DNA of 22,861 nucleotides from JBJXHG01 sp046160865 (GCA_046160865.1 JBJXHG010000064.1:1-22861); one strand, 5' to 3'. Positions 7,580-14,883 are shown, counted from the stretch's first letter. Notes: generated from the letters alone by a model not told the origin. Translations and numbers: made by a program.

Positions 7580-8187
7580 TGGCGTTGACGGCGGCAGACG
7601 GGCTTCGGGCCGGCGATGCGTACGGCTTGCGCGAACCCGCGCCGGAACGCGACTCCGCGTCTCTGTCCCTGGGCGACGCGGATCTCGCACGGCTCGCGCG
7701 ATCCGGCGACCGCGTCGCGTTCTCGGAGCTCTATGCACGCTACGCGCGAGCGGTCCACGGTGTGCTGCTCGCTGCCGGGCCGACGGGCGAGGCGAACGAC
7801 TTGGTGCAGGAGGTCTTTTTGCTCGCGCTGCGCTCGATCGCGCAGCTCGAGGAGCCCGAGCGCGTCGGCGCGTGGTTCTTCACGATCGCGCGCAATCGCG
7901 CGCGCGACGCACTGCGCCACCGTCCGCGCACAGCCGAGCTCGCGGGCGATGTCGAACCGGCGGCGCGCGAGACGGACGAAGACGAGCCGGAGGACGCGCG
8001 TGCCGCGCTCGCGGCGATCCGTTCGCTGCCGGACGCGTACCGCGAGACGTTGATGTTGCGCCTCGTCGAAGGCTTGACGGGTCCCGAGATCGCGGACAAG
8101 ACCGGTCTCACGCACGGCTCGGTGCGCGTGAACTTGCATCGCGGCATGAAGCTCTTGCGCGAGCGCCTCGCGCGCGGCGGTAACTGA
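7579..8187 (+). CDS. ECF-type RNA polymerase sigma factor (second copy in the region)
   Basis: The protein has 202 residues from ATG 7579, or 200 from TTG 7585, which has better ribosome binding site spacing. Region 2 (about 47-115) contains VAFSELYARYARAVHGVLL, NDLVQEVFLLALRSI and GAWFFTIARNRARDALR. Region 4 (about 142-198) contains LPDAYRETLMLRLVEGLTGP and the helix-turn-helix EIADKTGLTHGSVRVNLHRG. An acidic linker (DEDEPEDA, 133-140) joins them. This is the standard ECF two-domain form. The TGA stop overlaps the ATG of the next gene (TGATG). It is not a close duplicate of the sigma factor at 5954: the two align only in family motifs, so the regulons are probably different. Confidence 0.9.
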   Translation: MALTAADGLRAGDAYGLREPAPERDSASLSLGDADLARLARSGDRVAFSELYARYARAVHGVLLAAGPTGEANDLVQEVFLLALRSIAQLEEPERVGAWFFTIARNRARDALRHRPRTAELAGDVEPAARETDEDEPEDARAALAAIRSLPDAYRETLMLRLVEGLTGPEIADKTGLTHGSVRVNLHRGMKLLRERLARGGN

Positions 8188-9152
8188 TGTCGGACGAACT
8201 CGAGTACCTGTGGGACAAGAGCGGTACGCCCGATCCGGCGATCGAGCGGCTCGAGCGCGACCTCGCGCGCTACCGCTATCCCGTGGGTCCCGCCGTGCGC
8301 GGCGATGAATCGGTCGTGCGTCCACATTCGTCACCTCCGCGCACGTGGCCGCGCGCCGCGTGGATCTCCGCCGCTGCAGCCGCAGCGCTCGCGCTCGTCT
8401 GGATCACCGCTCCGTATTGGCGTGGCGCGACGGCCGGCTATCGCGTGACCGGCGTCGACGGCACGACGCTCGTGCGCGCGGGCGACGCGCTCGCGACGGG
8501 CTCTGCCGGTCGCGCGCAACTCGCGATCGCTGGACTCGGTCACGTCGACGTCGAGCCGAGCACGCGGCTGCGAGTCGAGGACTGCGGCGTCGATGCGCAC
8601 CGGCTGTACCTCGAGCGCGGCACGCTGCGCGCGAAGATCTTCGCCGGGCCGCGTCAGTTCCAGATCGGCACACCGGCCGGACTCACGGTGGATCTCGGCT
8701 GCGAGTACACGCTCGACGTCGACGACGCGGGCCGCTCGATCCTGCGCGTGCACGGCGGGCAGGTCGCGTTCGAGTTCGAGGGCCGCAGTGTGTACGTGCC
8801 TGCGGGCGCGAGCTCCATCGCGCAGCCCGGCATCGGCCCGTCGATCCCGGTGTTCGAGGACGCGAGCGCAGAGTTCCGGCAGGCCTTGATCGCGGTCGAC
8901 TTCGGCGCGCGCTACGACGACCCGGGCGCGGCCGACGCGCTGTTCGACACGCGGCGGGAGGACACGCTGACCTTGTGGCACCTCTTCGATGCGCCCGGCA
9001 CCGATCCCGCGTTGCGCGAGCGCTGCTACCAGCGCTTGTCGATCGTCTTCCCGAAGCCAAGCGACGCGACCGAGGCGGGTCTCTTCGCAGGCAATCGTGC
9101 GATGCGCGACGCGTGGATGGACGTGATGAAGCCGTCGTGGAAGGTCGAGTGA
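8187..9152 (+). CDS. Single-TM FecR-domain protein, probable regulator of the second ECF sigma
   Basis: The protein has 321 residues. The cytoplasmic N-terminus begins EYLWDKSGTPDPAIERLERD, a motif I associate with anti-sigma/FecR proteins next to ECF sigmas in several phyla. A hydrophobic helix follows at about 57-75. The exported part (about 85-230) is FecR-like: GTTLVRAGDALATGSAGRAQ, VDVEPSTRLRV, LERGTLRAKIF, FQIGTPAGLTVDLGCEYTLD and ILRVHGGQVAFE. A C-terminal alpha-helical extension (about 235-321) of unknown role contains a repeated acidic/aromatic pattern. The ATG overlaps the sigma stop, implying translational coupling. It is longer than the first FecR protein and lacks its CxCC cluster. 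It ends 13 bp from the convergent egtB-like gene. Confidence 0.82.
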   Translation: MSDELEYLWDKSGTPDPAIERLERDLARYRYPVGPAVRGDESVVRPHSSPPRTWPRAAWISAAAAAALALVWITAPYWRGATAGYRVTGVDGTTLVRAGDALATGSAGRAQLAIAGLGHVDVEPSTRLRVEDCGVDAHRLYLERGTLRAKIFAGPRQFQIGTPAGLTVDLGCEYTLDVDDAGRSILRVHGGQVAFEFEGRSVYVPAGASSIAQPGIGPSIPVFEDASAEFRQALIAVDFGARYDDPGAADALFDTRREDTLTLWHLFDAPGTDPALRERCYQRLSIVFPKPSDATEAGLFAGNRAMRDAWMDVMKPSWKVE

Positions 9153-9175
9153 GCTCGTGCGCGGACTAGTCCGCG
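9146..9175. terminator. Probable bidirectional terminator between convergent genes
   Basis: A perfect 16-bp palindrome, CGCGGACTAGTCCGCG (9160-9175), is preceded by CGAG-TGAG-CTCG (9146-9157). They span the two convergent stop codons. There is no T-tract, so any termination would rely on the hairpin alone or on collision. Confidence 0.45.
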
Positions 9176-10458
9176 TCGCGCGCGAGTCGCAGGCCGCTGA
9201 AGTGCCAGCGCGTGTGCGGATGGAAGAAGTTGCGATAGGTCGCGCGCACGTGACCGGCCGGCGTCGCGCAAGAGCCGCCGCGCAGCACCATCTGGTTCAC
9301 CATGAACTTGCCGTTGTACTCGCCGAGCGCGCCACCCTGCGCGCGGAAGCCGGGATACGGCGCGTACGCGCTGGCGGTCCACTCCCACACGTCGCCGTAG
9401 AACTGCGCGAGCGACGCGCCGCGTCGCGACGCGCGTCCGTGCTCGGCCGCGAGCGCGGCGGGACTCGGATGGAAGATGCCGCGATCGGCGAAGTGTCCGT
9501 CGAGCGGCGTGCCGCGCGCCGCGTGCTCCCACTCGAACTCGGTCGGCAAGCGCGCTCCGCTCCAGCGCGCGAACGCTTCCGCCTCGTAGTACGAGAGGTG
9601 GCAGACCGGTCGCTCCGGTGCGAGCGGTCGCTCGCCGCTGAGCGTGAACTCGCGCCATGCGTTGCCGTCGCGACGCCAGTAGAGCGGCGCTTGCCAGTTG
9701 TTCGCGCGCGCGTGCGCGAAACCGTCCGAAAGCCACAGCTCGGGCCGTGCGTAGCCACCGTCGTCGAGGAACGCGGCGTACTCGGCGTTCGTCGCGAGGC
9801 GCGCAGCCAGCGCGAACGAGCCCACGAGCACCTCGTGCGCCGGCCCTTCGTTGTCGAACGCGAAGCCGTCACCGTGGTGATCGCGCGGGTGTCCGATCGG
9901 CACGACGCCACCGCCGAACTCGCGCCACGAGAGCGGCGGCGCGCTGCCGCGCTCCAACTCGCGCGCGTGGTAGGCCGGCGCGAGCGGGTTCTGCGCGAGC
10001 AAGTGCTTCACGTCCATGAGCAGCAGCTCTTGGTGCTGCTCCTCGTGATTCAGGCCCGTCTCGAGCACCGCGAGCGCGCCCTCCTCCGCGTCGTCGCGCC
10101 CCTCCAGCCACTCCTCGACGCGCTCGTCGACGTGACGGCGGTAGGCGATCACCTCGTCGAGCGACGGGCGGGTCAGCAACCCGCGCTGCGGCCGCGGATG
10201 CCGCGGGCCGACCGCGTCGTAGTACGAGTTGAACAGCTCGCGGTACTCCGCGTGGAAAGGCCGGTAGCGCGGCACGAAGCGCGCGAGGAGGAACGTCTCG
10301 AAGAACCAAGTCGTGTGCGCGAGGTGCCACTTCACGGGACTCGCGTCGTCCATCGACTGCACGGCGCAGTCCTCGGCGGAGAGCGGCCCGGCCAGCGCGC
10401 GGGTCGCCGCGCGGGTCGCGCCGAAACGCTGCAGCAGAGGTTCGGCGACGACTTTCAT
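9166..10458 (-). CDS. egtB: EgtB-like iron-dependent sulfoxide synthase (ergothioneine-type)
   Basis: The protein has 430 residues, typical for EgtB. The N-terminal DinB-like four-helix domain holds SPVKWHLAHTTWFFETFLL (H48) and NHEEQHQELLLMD (H138, H142), the expected three-histidine Fe(II) site. The C-terminal formylglycine-generating-enzyme (FGE/C-type lectin-like) domain shows VPIGHP, FDNEGPAHEV, ATNAEYAAF, RLPTEFEWEHAARG, GDVWEWTASAYAPYPGF and a MVLRGGSCATP end. EgtB joins trimethylhistidine (hercynine) to a thiol (gamma-glutamylcysteine or cysteine) as a sulfoxide in ergothioneine synthesis. No EgtD-like histidine methyltransferase lies beside it, so a different substrate (as in OvoA relatives) cannot be excluded. 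The ATG at 10458 is preceded by a well-formed promoter and no Shine-Dalgarno. Confidence 0.88.
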   Translation of the reverse strand: MKVVAEPLLQRFGATRAATRALAGPLSAEDCAVQSMDDASPVKWHLAHTTWFFETFLLARFVPRYRPFHAEYRELFNSYYDAVGPRHPRPQRGLLTRPSLDEVIAYRRHVDERVEEWLEGRDDAEEGALAVLETGLNHEEQHQELLLMDVKHLLAQNPLAPAYHARELERGSAPPLSWREFGGGVVPIGHPRDHHGDGFAFDNEGPAHEVLVGSFALAARLATNAEYAAFLDDGGYARPELWLSDGFAHARANNWQAPLYWRRDGNAWREFTLSGERPLAPERPVCHLSYYEAEAFARWSGARLPTEFEWEHAARGTPLDGHFADRGIFHPSPAALAAEHGRASRRGASLAQFYGDVWEWTASAYAPYPGFRAQGGALGEYNGKFMVNQMVLRGGSCATPAGHVRATYRNFFHPHTRWHFSGLRLARDAD

Positions 10459-10464
10459 GGTGCT

Positions 10465-10493
10465 TGGATACGGGATCGAGGCTCGCGAGACAA
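10465..10493 (-). promoter_or_regulatory. Promoter of the egtB-like gene, apparently giving a leaderless mRNA
   Basis: On the minus strand TTGTCT (10488-10493) and TATCCA (10465-10470) are exactly 17 bp apart. The -10 ends six bases before the ATG, so transcription would begin at or next to the start codon. No Shine-Dalgarno is present. Confidence 0.6.
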
Positions 10494-10542
10494 CGCCGCT
10501 GCGTGCGTGCGGCTCGCCGCGCCACAGACGCCGGCAGTTGCG

Positions 10543-10610
10543 CCGCTGCAGCCACTGCGTCGTGCCCCGCTGTAGCCACGGCGTCGTGCCGCTGCAGCCA
10601 CGGCGTCGTG
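10543..10610. repeat. Short tandem repeat, three 22-bp units
   Basis: Three units of 22 bp start at 10543, 10567 and 10589, each built as CCGCTGYAGCCAC-SGCGTCGTG. Units one and two are separated by two bases; units two and three abut. Differences are single substitutions. The last unit runs directly into a repeat-family arm, so the array sits inside or beside copy D of the dispersed element. Confidence 0.8.
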
Positions 10611-10627
10611 AGGGATGCGGGTTGGCG
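10605..10627 (+). repeat. Dispersed inverted-repeat element, copy D (one clear arm)
   Basis: GTCGTGAGGGATGCGGGTTG then GCG matches the arm consensus GTSGTGAGAAATGCGGG with two A-to-G changes in the centre. It closely resembles the left arm of copy A, which also ends in GGTTGGCG. I cannot identify a clear partner arm upstream; the tandem array occupies that place. Confidence 0.55.
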
Positions 10628-10801
10628 CGCGCCCCGGTCGCGCTCCCCGCCGATGAACAGGGCCCTCACGAACGGACGACGCACGCGCTCTTGGCCCGAT
10701 TCGCGCGCGGATTCCAGCCCGTGTTCTGCCGATTCGCTGCCGGCCGACGCGTCAGGCAGCGCACGGACGCCCGCGCGCTCGGCACTTCGCGCACGTTGCG
10801 T

Positions 10802-10831
10802 TTGGCGCGCGCCGCCGCAGCGCGTTAGATT
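10802..10831 (+). promoter_or_regulatory. Candidate promoter of the Asp-rich exported protein gene
   Basis: TTGGCG (10802-10807) and TAGATT (10826-10831) are 18 bp apart. The -10 ends nine bases before ATG 10841 and no Shine-Dalgarno is seen, so the transcript would have almost no leader. Confidence 0.45.
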
Positions 10832-10840
10832 CGCGCGACC

Positions 10841-12790
10841 ATGAATTGCACGCTGCCGCGACGAGTCTTGCTCCTCCTCCTCGCGGGCACGTGCAGCTGC
10901 TCGGATTGGTTCGGCGGCGACGACAGCGGGGGTGGCCCGAGTCCGTTCACCCTCAGGTCGTCGCGCTTCGGCGTCGCGAGCGACGCGCGCATCGTCGTCC
11001 GCGGACACTGGCTCATCTTCTTCGCGAGCGAGGCTACGACCGGCGTCGAATCGACCGACCTCAACGGCGACGGCGACTTCGACGACTCGATCGCGACCGT
11101 CGTCGACATGCTGACGGTGCGCGAGCGCGGCCTCGGGGTCGCCGCGACGCACGCCGAGGTGCTCGGCCAAGAGCTCTTCTTCGCGGTCGACGAGGACCAG
11201 GACCGCCGCGACTGGAACCTCGATGGCGTGGACGACGACCTCGTGCTGCTGCACTGGAACACGACGACCGAAACGCTCGTGTTCGTCAGCACGCTGAATC
11301 CGACCGGCGCGGATCCGTTCTTCGTCGTCGGCGACCGCTTGTACTACTGCGACGTTCCCGAGACGCCGCTGAACGCGCCGAACACCGCGCTGACGTTCGT
11401 GACCGAGGCCGCGCCGCAGACGCAGCAGCGCATCCTGAACTCCGATTTCGCGAACCCGCTGTATCCGGCGCTGCACACGCTCGACGAAGGCTTGATGTTC
11501 CTGACGCTCGACGAGACGACGGAAGGCCGCGATCTCGACTTCGACGGCGACACGACGGACGAGTTCGTGGTCGCGCTGTTCGACACGACTTCGCCGGGCG
11601 CGCTCGTGCGCGTGCTGGCGCTGCCGATCGCGAGTGAGGAAGCGCCGGTGCGCGCGTTGAACACGGCCGCCGGCGATTGGCTGATCGGTGTGCTCGTGAA
11701 CGAGGACGCATTCGGGGAGACGAACCTCAACGATCCGACGCTGTTCGATCCCGCGTGGCAACCCGCGCCGTGCGTCGGTCTCGAGGACGCCGACACCGAC
11801 GACGACGTGCTGTACTTCCTGAACCACGCCGCGTGGATCGCGAACCCGTTCTTGAACGCGCCCGTGAACACGGGTCTCGTCGGGAGCGAGCACGTCCTCG
11901 TCGTGCGCACGAGCCCGTCGTCGCCCGGCTACGTCGCGACCGTGTCGAGCGAGGACGACGAAGGCACCTGCCCACTCAACGACGACGAGGACGCCGACGA
12001 CCTCGTCGTGCGCTGGGTGCTGGCGCAGGCGCCCGTGCTGCCGTTCACCGATCCCGACGAATTGCTCGCGATCTCCGAGGTTCCCGGCGGCACGCAAGGC
12101 GCGACGGATTTCGCGAGCCGTTTCGTCATCGCCGTCGACGAAGCGGCCGACGGACGTGATCACGACGGGTTCGAGGACGACGACGTGGTCATCCTCGCGA
12201 AGCTCGACCCGGCGAGCGCGAACCCGCGCTGGATCTTCGATCAATCCGCCGGCTCCGACTTCTTCGTCGGACCGACGTGGATGCGCAAGACGGACGAGGG
12301 CGACCGGCTGCTCGTCGCCATGTCGGAAGCGGTGCTGCGCCTGCCGCTCAACGCGGGCGATTCCGATCTCGCGGACGTGGTGCCCACGTTCGGTGTCGCC
12401 GATCCGCTCGCGAGCGGTGACATCGACTTCCCGGGTCCGCCCGTCGCGATCGTCGCCGACGAGCCCGGCATCGTCATCGGCGGTCCCATCGCGCTCTTCC
12501 GCGTTTCGGAGGCCTTCGACGACCGTGATTGGAACCGCGACGGCAACAAGAGCGACGTCGTGCTCCTCGCGGCGCGCCTCGACGACCTGGAGCGCGTGCG
12601 CTTCGTCGCAACCCTGATGAACAACCCGGCCGACGGCTCTCCGCCGCTGTTGGTGACGGCCGGCGGCAACACGGGCGCGATCGGCGCGGCGTTCGTCGCG
12701 AGCGAGGCGGGCGAGACCCGCGACTTCAATGCCGACGGCGACAGCGACGATTTCGTCGTGCGCTGGTTCCGCTTCTTCGAGCTCCCCTGA
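10841..12790 (+). CDS. Exported Asp-rich protein with eight calcium-loop-like repeats; function unknown
   Basis: The protein has 649 residues. The N-terminus has basic residues, a Leu run and LAGTCSCSD (C18, C20), which looks like a secretion signal; the lipobox is imperfect, so lipoprotein anchoring is uncertain. The rest is very acidic. It repeats an element of the form D-x-[ND]-x-D-G-D-x-x-D-D followed by beta-strand residues, beginning near residues 73 (DLNGDGDFDD), 124 (DWNLDGVDDD), 231 (DLDFDGDTTDE), 316 (DADTDDDV), 380 (NDDEDADDLV), 440 (DHDGFEDDDVV), 563 (DWNRDGNKSDVV) and 628 (DFNADGDSDDFV). Such loops resemble dockerin/thrombospondin-type calcium sites. Between them are hydrophobic beta-like strands, suggesting blades of a propeller. 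No catalytic motif is recognised. It is probably an extracytoplasmic calcium-stabilised structural or binding protein. Confidence 0.8.
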   Translation: MNCTLPRRVLLLLLAGTCSCSDWFGGDDSGGGPSPFTLRSSRFGVASDARIVVRGHWLIFFASEATTGVESTDLNGDGDFDDSIATVVDMLTVRERGLGVAATHAEVLGQELFFAVDEDQDRRDWNLDGVDDDLVLLHWNTTTETLVFVSTLNPTGADPFFVVGDRLYYCDVPETPLNAPNTALTFVTEAAPQTQQRILNSDFANPLYPALHTLDEGLMFLTLDETTEGRDLDFDGDTTDEFVVALFDTTSPGALVRVLALPIASEEAPVRALNTAAGDWLIGVLVNEDAFGETNLNDPTLFDPAWQPAPCVGLEDADTDDDVLYFLNHAAWIANPFLNAPVNTGLVGSEHVLVVRTSPSSPGYVATVSSEDDEGTCPLNDDEDADDLVVRWVLAQAPVLPFTDPDELLAISEVPGGTQGATDFASRFVIAVDEAADGRDHDGFEDDDVVILAKLDPASANPRWIFDQSAGSDFFVGPTWMRKTDEGDRLLVAMSEAVLRLPLNAGDSDLADVVPTFGVADPLASGDIDFPGPPVAIVADEPGIVIGGPIALFRVSEAFDDRDWNRDGNKSDVVLLAARLDDLERVRFVATLMNNPADGSPPLLVTAGGNTGAIGAAFVASEAGETRDFNADGDSDDFVVRWFRFFELP

Positions 12791-12794
12791 ACGG

Positions 12795-13250
12795 ATGCGA
12801 CACGAGCTGCGTGTGTCGATGCACGTGCCGCGACCGCGCGAGCAAGTCTTCGCGTTCTTCAGCGATGCGTCGAACCTCGCGCGCATCACGCCGCCGGAGC
12901 TCGGCTTCGAGATCCTGAGTCCAGAGCCGCTCGAAATGCAGAGCGGCACGTACATCGAGTACCGCCTCAAAGTGTGGGGCGTGCCGATCTACTGGCGCAC
13001 GCTGATCCGCTTGTGGCGCCCGCCGCACGAGTTCGTCGACGACCAGCTCGCCGGCCCGTACGCGGAGTGGTCGCACCACCACGTGTTCGAGGAGTCGGCG
13101 GACGGCGGCACGCACATCCACGATCGCGTGCGCTACCGCTTGCCGCTGGAGCCGTTCGGCGATGCCGCGTATCCGCTCGTGAAGCGAGAGCTCGCGCGCA
13201 TCTTCGCGTTCCGCCAAAGCGTCGTCGCGCGTATCTACGCCCACGCGTAG
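12795..13250 (+). CDS. SRPBCC (START/Bet v1-like) ligand-binding family protein
   Basis: The protein has 151 residues, starting at ATG 12795 directly before the conserved first strand. RVSMHVPRPREQVFAFFSDA, NLARITPPELGFEIL, GTYIEYRLKVWGVPIYWRTL, PPHEFVDDQLAGPYAEWSHH and a C-terminal helix (YPLVKRELARIFAFRQ) follow the usual helix-grip order. This small soluble subfamily often sits beside cyclases or nucleotide-sugar epimerase-like genes; its ligand is unknown. The gap to the upstream stop is four bases, so it is probably co-transcribed with the Asp-rich protein gene although their cellular locations differ. The longer frame back to 12729 is only overlap with the upstream gene. Confidence 0.85.
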   Translation: MRHELRVSMHVPRPREQVFAFFSDASNLARITPPELGFEILSPEPLEMQSGTYIEYRLKVWGVPIYWRTLIRLWRPPHEFVDDQLAGPYAEWSHHHVFEESADGGTHIHDRVRYRLPLEPFGDAAYPLVKRELARIFAFRQSVVARIYAHA

Positions 13251-13294
13251 CGCGGGCGCTCCGCGTGGAGGACCACGCTGCGCGCAGGCGCTAC
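13247..13294. terminator. Nested hairpin spanning both stop codons of convergent genes
   Basis: The outer stem is GTAGCGC (13247-13253) with GCGCTAC (13288-13294). The inner stem is GCGTGG (13263-13268) with CCACGC (13273-13278) around AGGA. The two outer arms contain the TAG stop codons of the plus- and minus-strand genes, so the structure serves both directions. No T-tract follows. Confidence 0.5.
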
Positions 13295-14643
13295 GCGCGA
13301 GTCGCGTGGATGCGACGCCGCGGCTCGACCCAGCGCTCTGGCGCGGCACTCTTCGCCGCGTGCGCGAGCGAGTCCTCGCGCTGTCCGAGGAGCGTCGACG
13401 CCCAGGCCGCGAGCGCGAACAGGTCCGGTGGCGGCGCGGTGGTGCCCATCAGCGGCGCGAGCACGGAGAGCGCGCGCGCCGGATCGCCGAGCGCGAGCAG
13501 CGCCTCGGCGCGCATGAGCGCCGCGGGCACGTGGTACTTGCCCGCGAGCCCTTCGAGCAGTGCGAGCGCATCGCGCGGATGGTCGCTGCGCACGAGCACA
13601 TTGGCCAAGCGCAGACGTGGAGCCGCGCTCGTCGCGCCGGGATTGACCGGGATCGTCTGGCGGCGCCCGTGCATCGCGATGCAGTCGCGATAGCAGCGCT
13701 CCGCTTCCGTCAACTCGTCGAGCGCCTCCAGCGCCGCGCCTTCGAGAAAACGCAAGTTCGGGTGCGGCTCGGCACAGCGCTGCTGCGCCGAGCGCACGAC
13801 GTCGAGTGCGCGGCGCGCGTCGCCGTCCTCCAACGTGAGCGTGGCGAGCACCGACGCGAGCTGGATCGGCGACGGACGCAGCGTCTGGCTCTCGGCCCGA
13901 TCGAGCGCCGCGAGGAACGGCTCGAAGCTCGCTCGAGCGACCGTGTGTGCGCGCGCGCGGTCGCCGGCGCGCACGAGCTCCAGCGCGAGATAACCCGCGA
14001 GGTCGCCGTCGGCGGGATCCTCGGCGAGCGCGCGCTCGAGCAGGCGCCGGTTGCGCGCACTCCGTCCGAGCTCGGCGCGCAGCACCTTCACCTCGCCGAA
14101 GTGCACGATCGGCGCCTCGACGGCTGCTATGCGTTCGCCCTGGCGGCCGAACCAACTGGCGAGATCGCGCACGATCGTCTCGTGCACGCGGCGGCGGAAG
14201 CGCAAGCGCTCGTCGCGGCGGAAGAAGCGCGGCAGCCATACGGGCTCGCCGATGCGCGCGCGGCCCGCGATCACGTCCTCGGCGCGCGCGTCGAGCGCGT
14301 CCGCGTCGTGCAGCGGCAGCATGCCGATCCAGATCGACGTGTCGGCCGCGGCGCTCGCGAGCGCGCGAGCAGCGGACGGCGCTAGCCGCTCGTCGGCGTC
14401 GAGCGCGAGCACGTGCGTGCCCGACGCCGCTGCGAGTCCGACGTTGCGCGCGGCTGCGAAATCGTCGTGCCAGGGCGTGTGCAGCACGCGCGCCCCGTGC
14501 TCTTCCGCGATTGCGACCGTGCGGTCGTTGCTGCCCGTGTCGACGACGATCATCTCGTCGACCGCGTCGCGGACACTCTCGAGAGCGCCGCCGAGGAAGC
14601 GCTCCTCGTTCTTCGCGATCATGCACAGGCTGATGCGAGCCAT
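13291..14643 (-). CDS. Family 2 glycosyltransferase with C-terminal TPR-like helical repeats
   Basis: The protein has 450 residues. The N-terminal GT-A domain (1 to about 185) begins ISLCMIAKNEERFLGGALES and carries VVDTGSNDRTVAIAEEHGA (D35), FAAARNVGLAAASGTHVLAL and the DxD-type metal/nucleotide site DAD (82-84). It continues with WLPRFFRRDERLRFRRRVHE, as in WaaE/KdtX-like and SunS-like glycosyltransferases. Residues about 190-440 are a series of Ala/Leu-rich helix pairs of TPR type (for example LERALAEDPADGDLAGYLAL and RAEALLALGDPARALSVLAP). The combination is common in bacterial GT2 proteins that modify cell-envelope glycans or proteins; acceptor and donor are unknown. The ATG at 14643 has a -10-like box seven bases upstream and no Shine-Dalgarno. 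A competing frame at 13235-14626 is an Arg-rich shadow. Confidence 0.88.
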   Translation of the reverse strand: MARISLCMIAKNEERFLGGALESVRDAVDEMIVVDTGSNDRTVAIAEEHGARVLHTPWHDDFAAARNVGLAAASGTHVLALDADERLAPSAARALASAAADTSIWIGMLPLHDADALDARAEDVIAGRARIGEPVWLPRFFRRDERLRFRRRVHETIVRDLASWFGRQGERIAAVEAPIVHFGEVKVLRAELGRSARNRRLLERALAEDPADGDLAGYLALELVRAGDRARAHTVARASFEPFLAALDRAESQTLRPSPIQLASVLATLTLEDGDARRALDVVRSAQQRCAEPHPNLRFLEGAALEALDELTEAERCYRDCIAMHGRRQTIPVNPGATSAAPRLRLANVLVRSDHPRDALALLEGLAGKYHVPAALMRAEALLALGDPARALSVLAPLMGTTAPPPDLFALAAWASTLLGQREDSLAHAAKSAAPERWVEPRRRIHATRA

Positions 14644-14650
14644 CGTCCGC

Positions 14651-14656
14651 AGACTA
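14651..14656 (-). promoter_or_regulatory. -10-like box of the GT2 gene, inside the end of repeat copy B
   Basis: TAGTCT on the minus strand ends seven bases before the ATG at 14643. It overlaps the terminal CTAG motif of repeat copy B, so the repeat may provide part of the promoter. No good -35 is seen at 16-18 bp. Confidence 0.4.
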
Positions 14657-14836
14657 GCGTGCGTTTCTCACCACGTCCTGCTGCGGTCGCGCCAACTCGC
14701 GTGGAACTGCGTGGTTGCCTCGGAATCGACCGGAGCTCACCGGTTGGGTCAGCGAGGATCGCGTCCGAGCCAACCACGCGGGCGGAAGCGAGTTGGCGCG
14801 ACCGCAGCAGGACGTGGTGAGAAATGCGGGCTAGCG
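14653..14836. repeat. Dispersed inverted-repeat element, copy B (184 bp, MITE-like)
   Basis: The arms at 14664-14700 and 14788-14824 are perfect 37-bp inverted repeats. They read TTTCTCACCACGTCCTGCTG inward from the left, then CGGTCGCGCCAACTCGC. The symmetry extends outward imperfectly to CTAGC at both ends. Inside, it continues through GCGTGGTTG...CTCGGA and an ACCGG/CCGGT centre, so the whole element could form a long stem. No ORF is supported inside. It separates the divergent GT2 gene and the small membrane protein gene, leaving each only a minimal promoter. Confidence 0.88.
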
Positions 14837-14848
14837 TTTCGTGCGCCG

Positions 14849-14877
14849 TTGAGCGCGGAACTTCCGCCCACTACGCT
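14849..14877 (+). promoter_or_regulatory. Promoter of the small membrane protein gene, apparently leaderless
   Basis: TTGAGC (14849-14854) and TACGCT (14872-14877) are exactly 17 bp apart, and the -10 ends six bases before ATG 14884. The start codon would be at or near the transcription start. It lies just outside repeat copy B. Confidence 0.55.
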
Positions 14878-14883
14878 GCGCGC

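Larger units (their letters stand above)
10459..10840. other. 382-bp divergent intergenic region
   Basis: It holds the egtB-side promoter, a three-unit tandem repeat (10543-10610), a repeat-family arm (10605-10627) and a promoter-like pair in front of the lipoprotein-like gene. The remaining stretch, about 10640-10800, shows no credible gene or structure to me. Confidence 0.6.

Noticed and set aside
10543..10610. CRISPR-like array
   Set aside because: Units are adjacent or two bases apart, so there are no spacers, and no cas gene is present.
9869..12970. 1033-codon minus-strand open frame
   Set aside because: It runs antisense through the Asp-rich protein gene and an alternate frame of egtB; the acidic repeats read as Arg/Val shadows.
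13235..14626. 463-codon minus-strand frame competing with the GT2 gene
   Set aside because: The frame at 13291-14643 contains the GT-A motifs; this one is Arg/Ala-rich with none.
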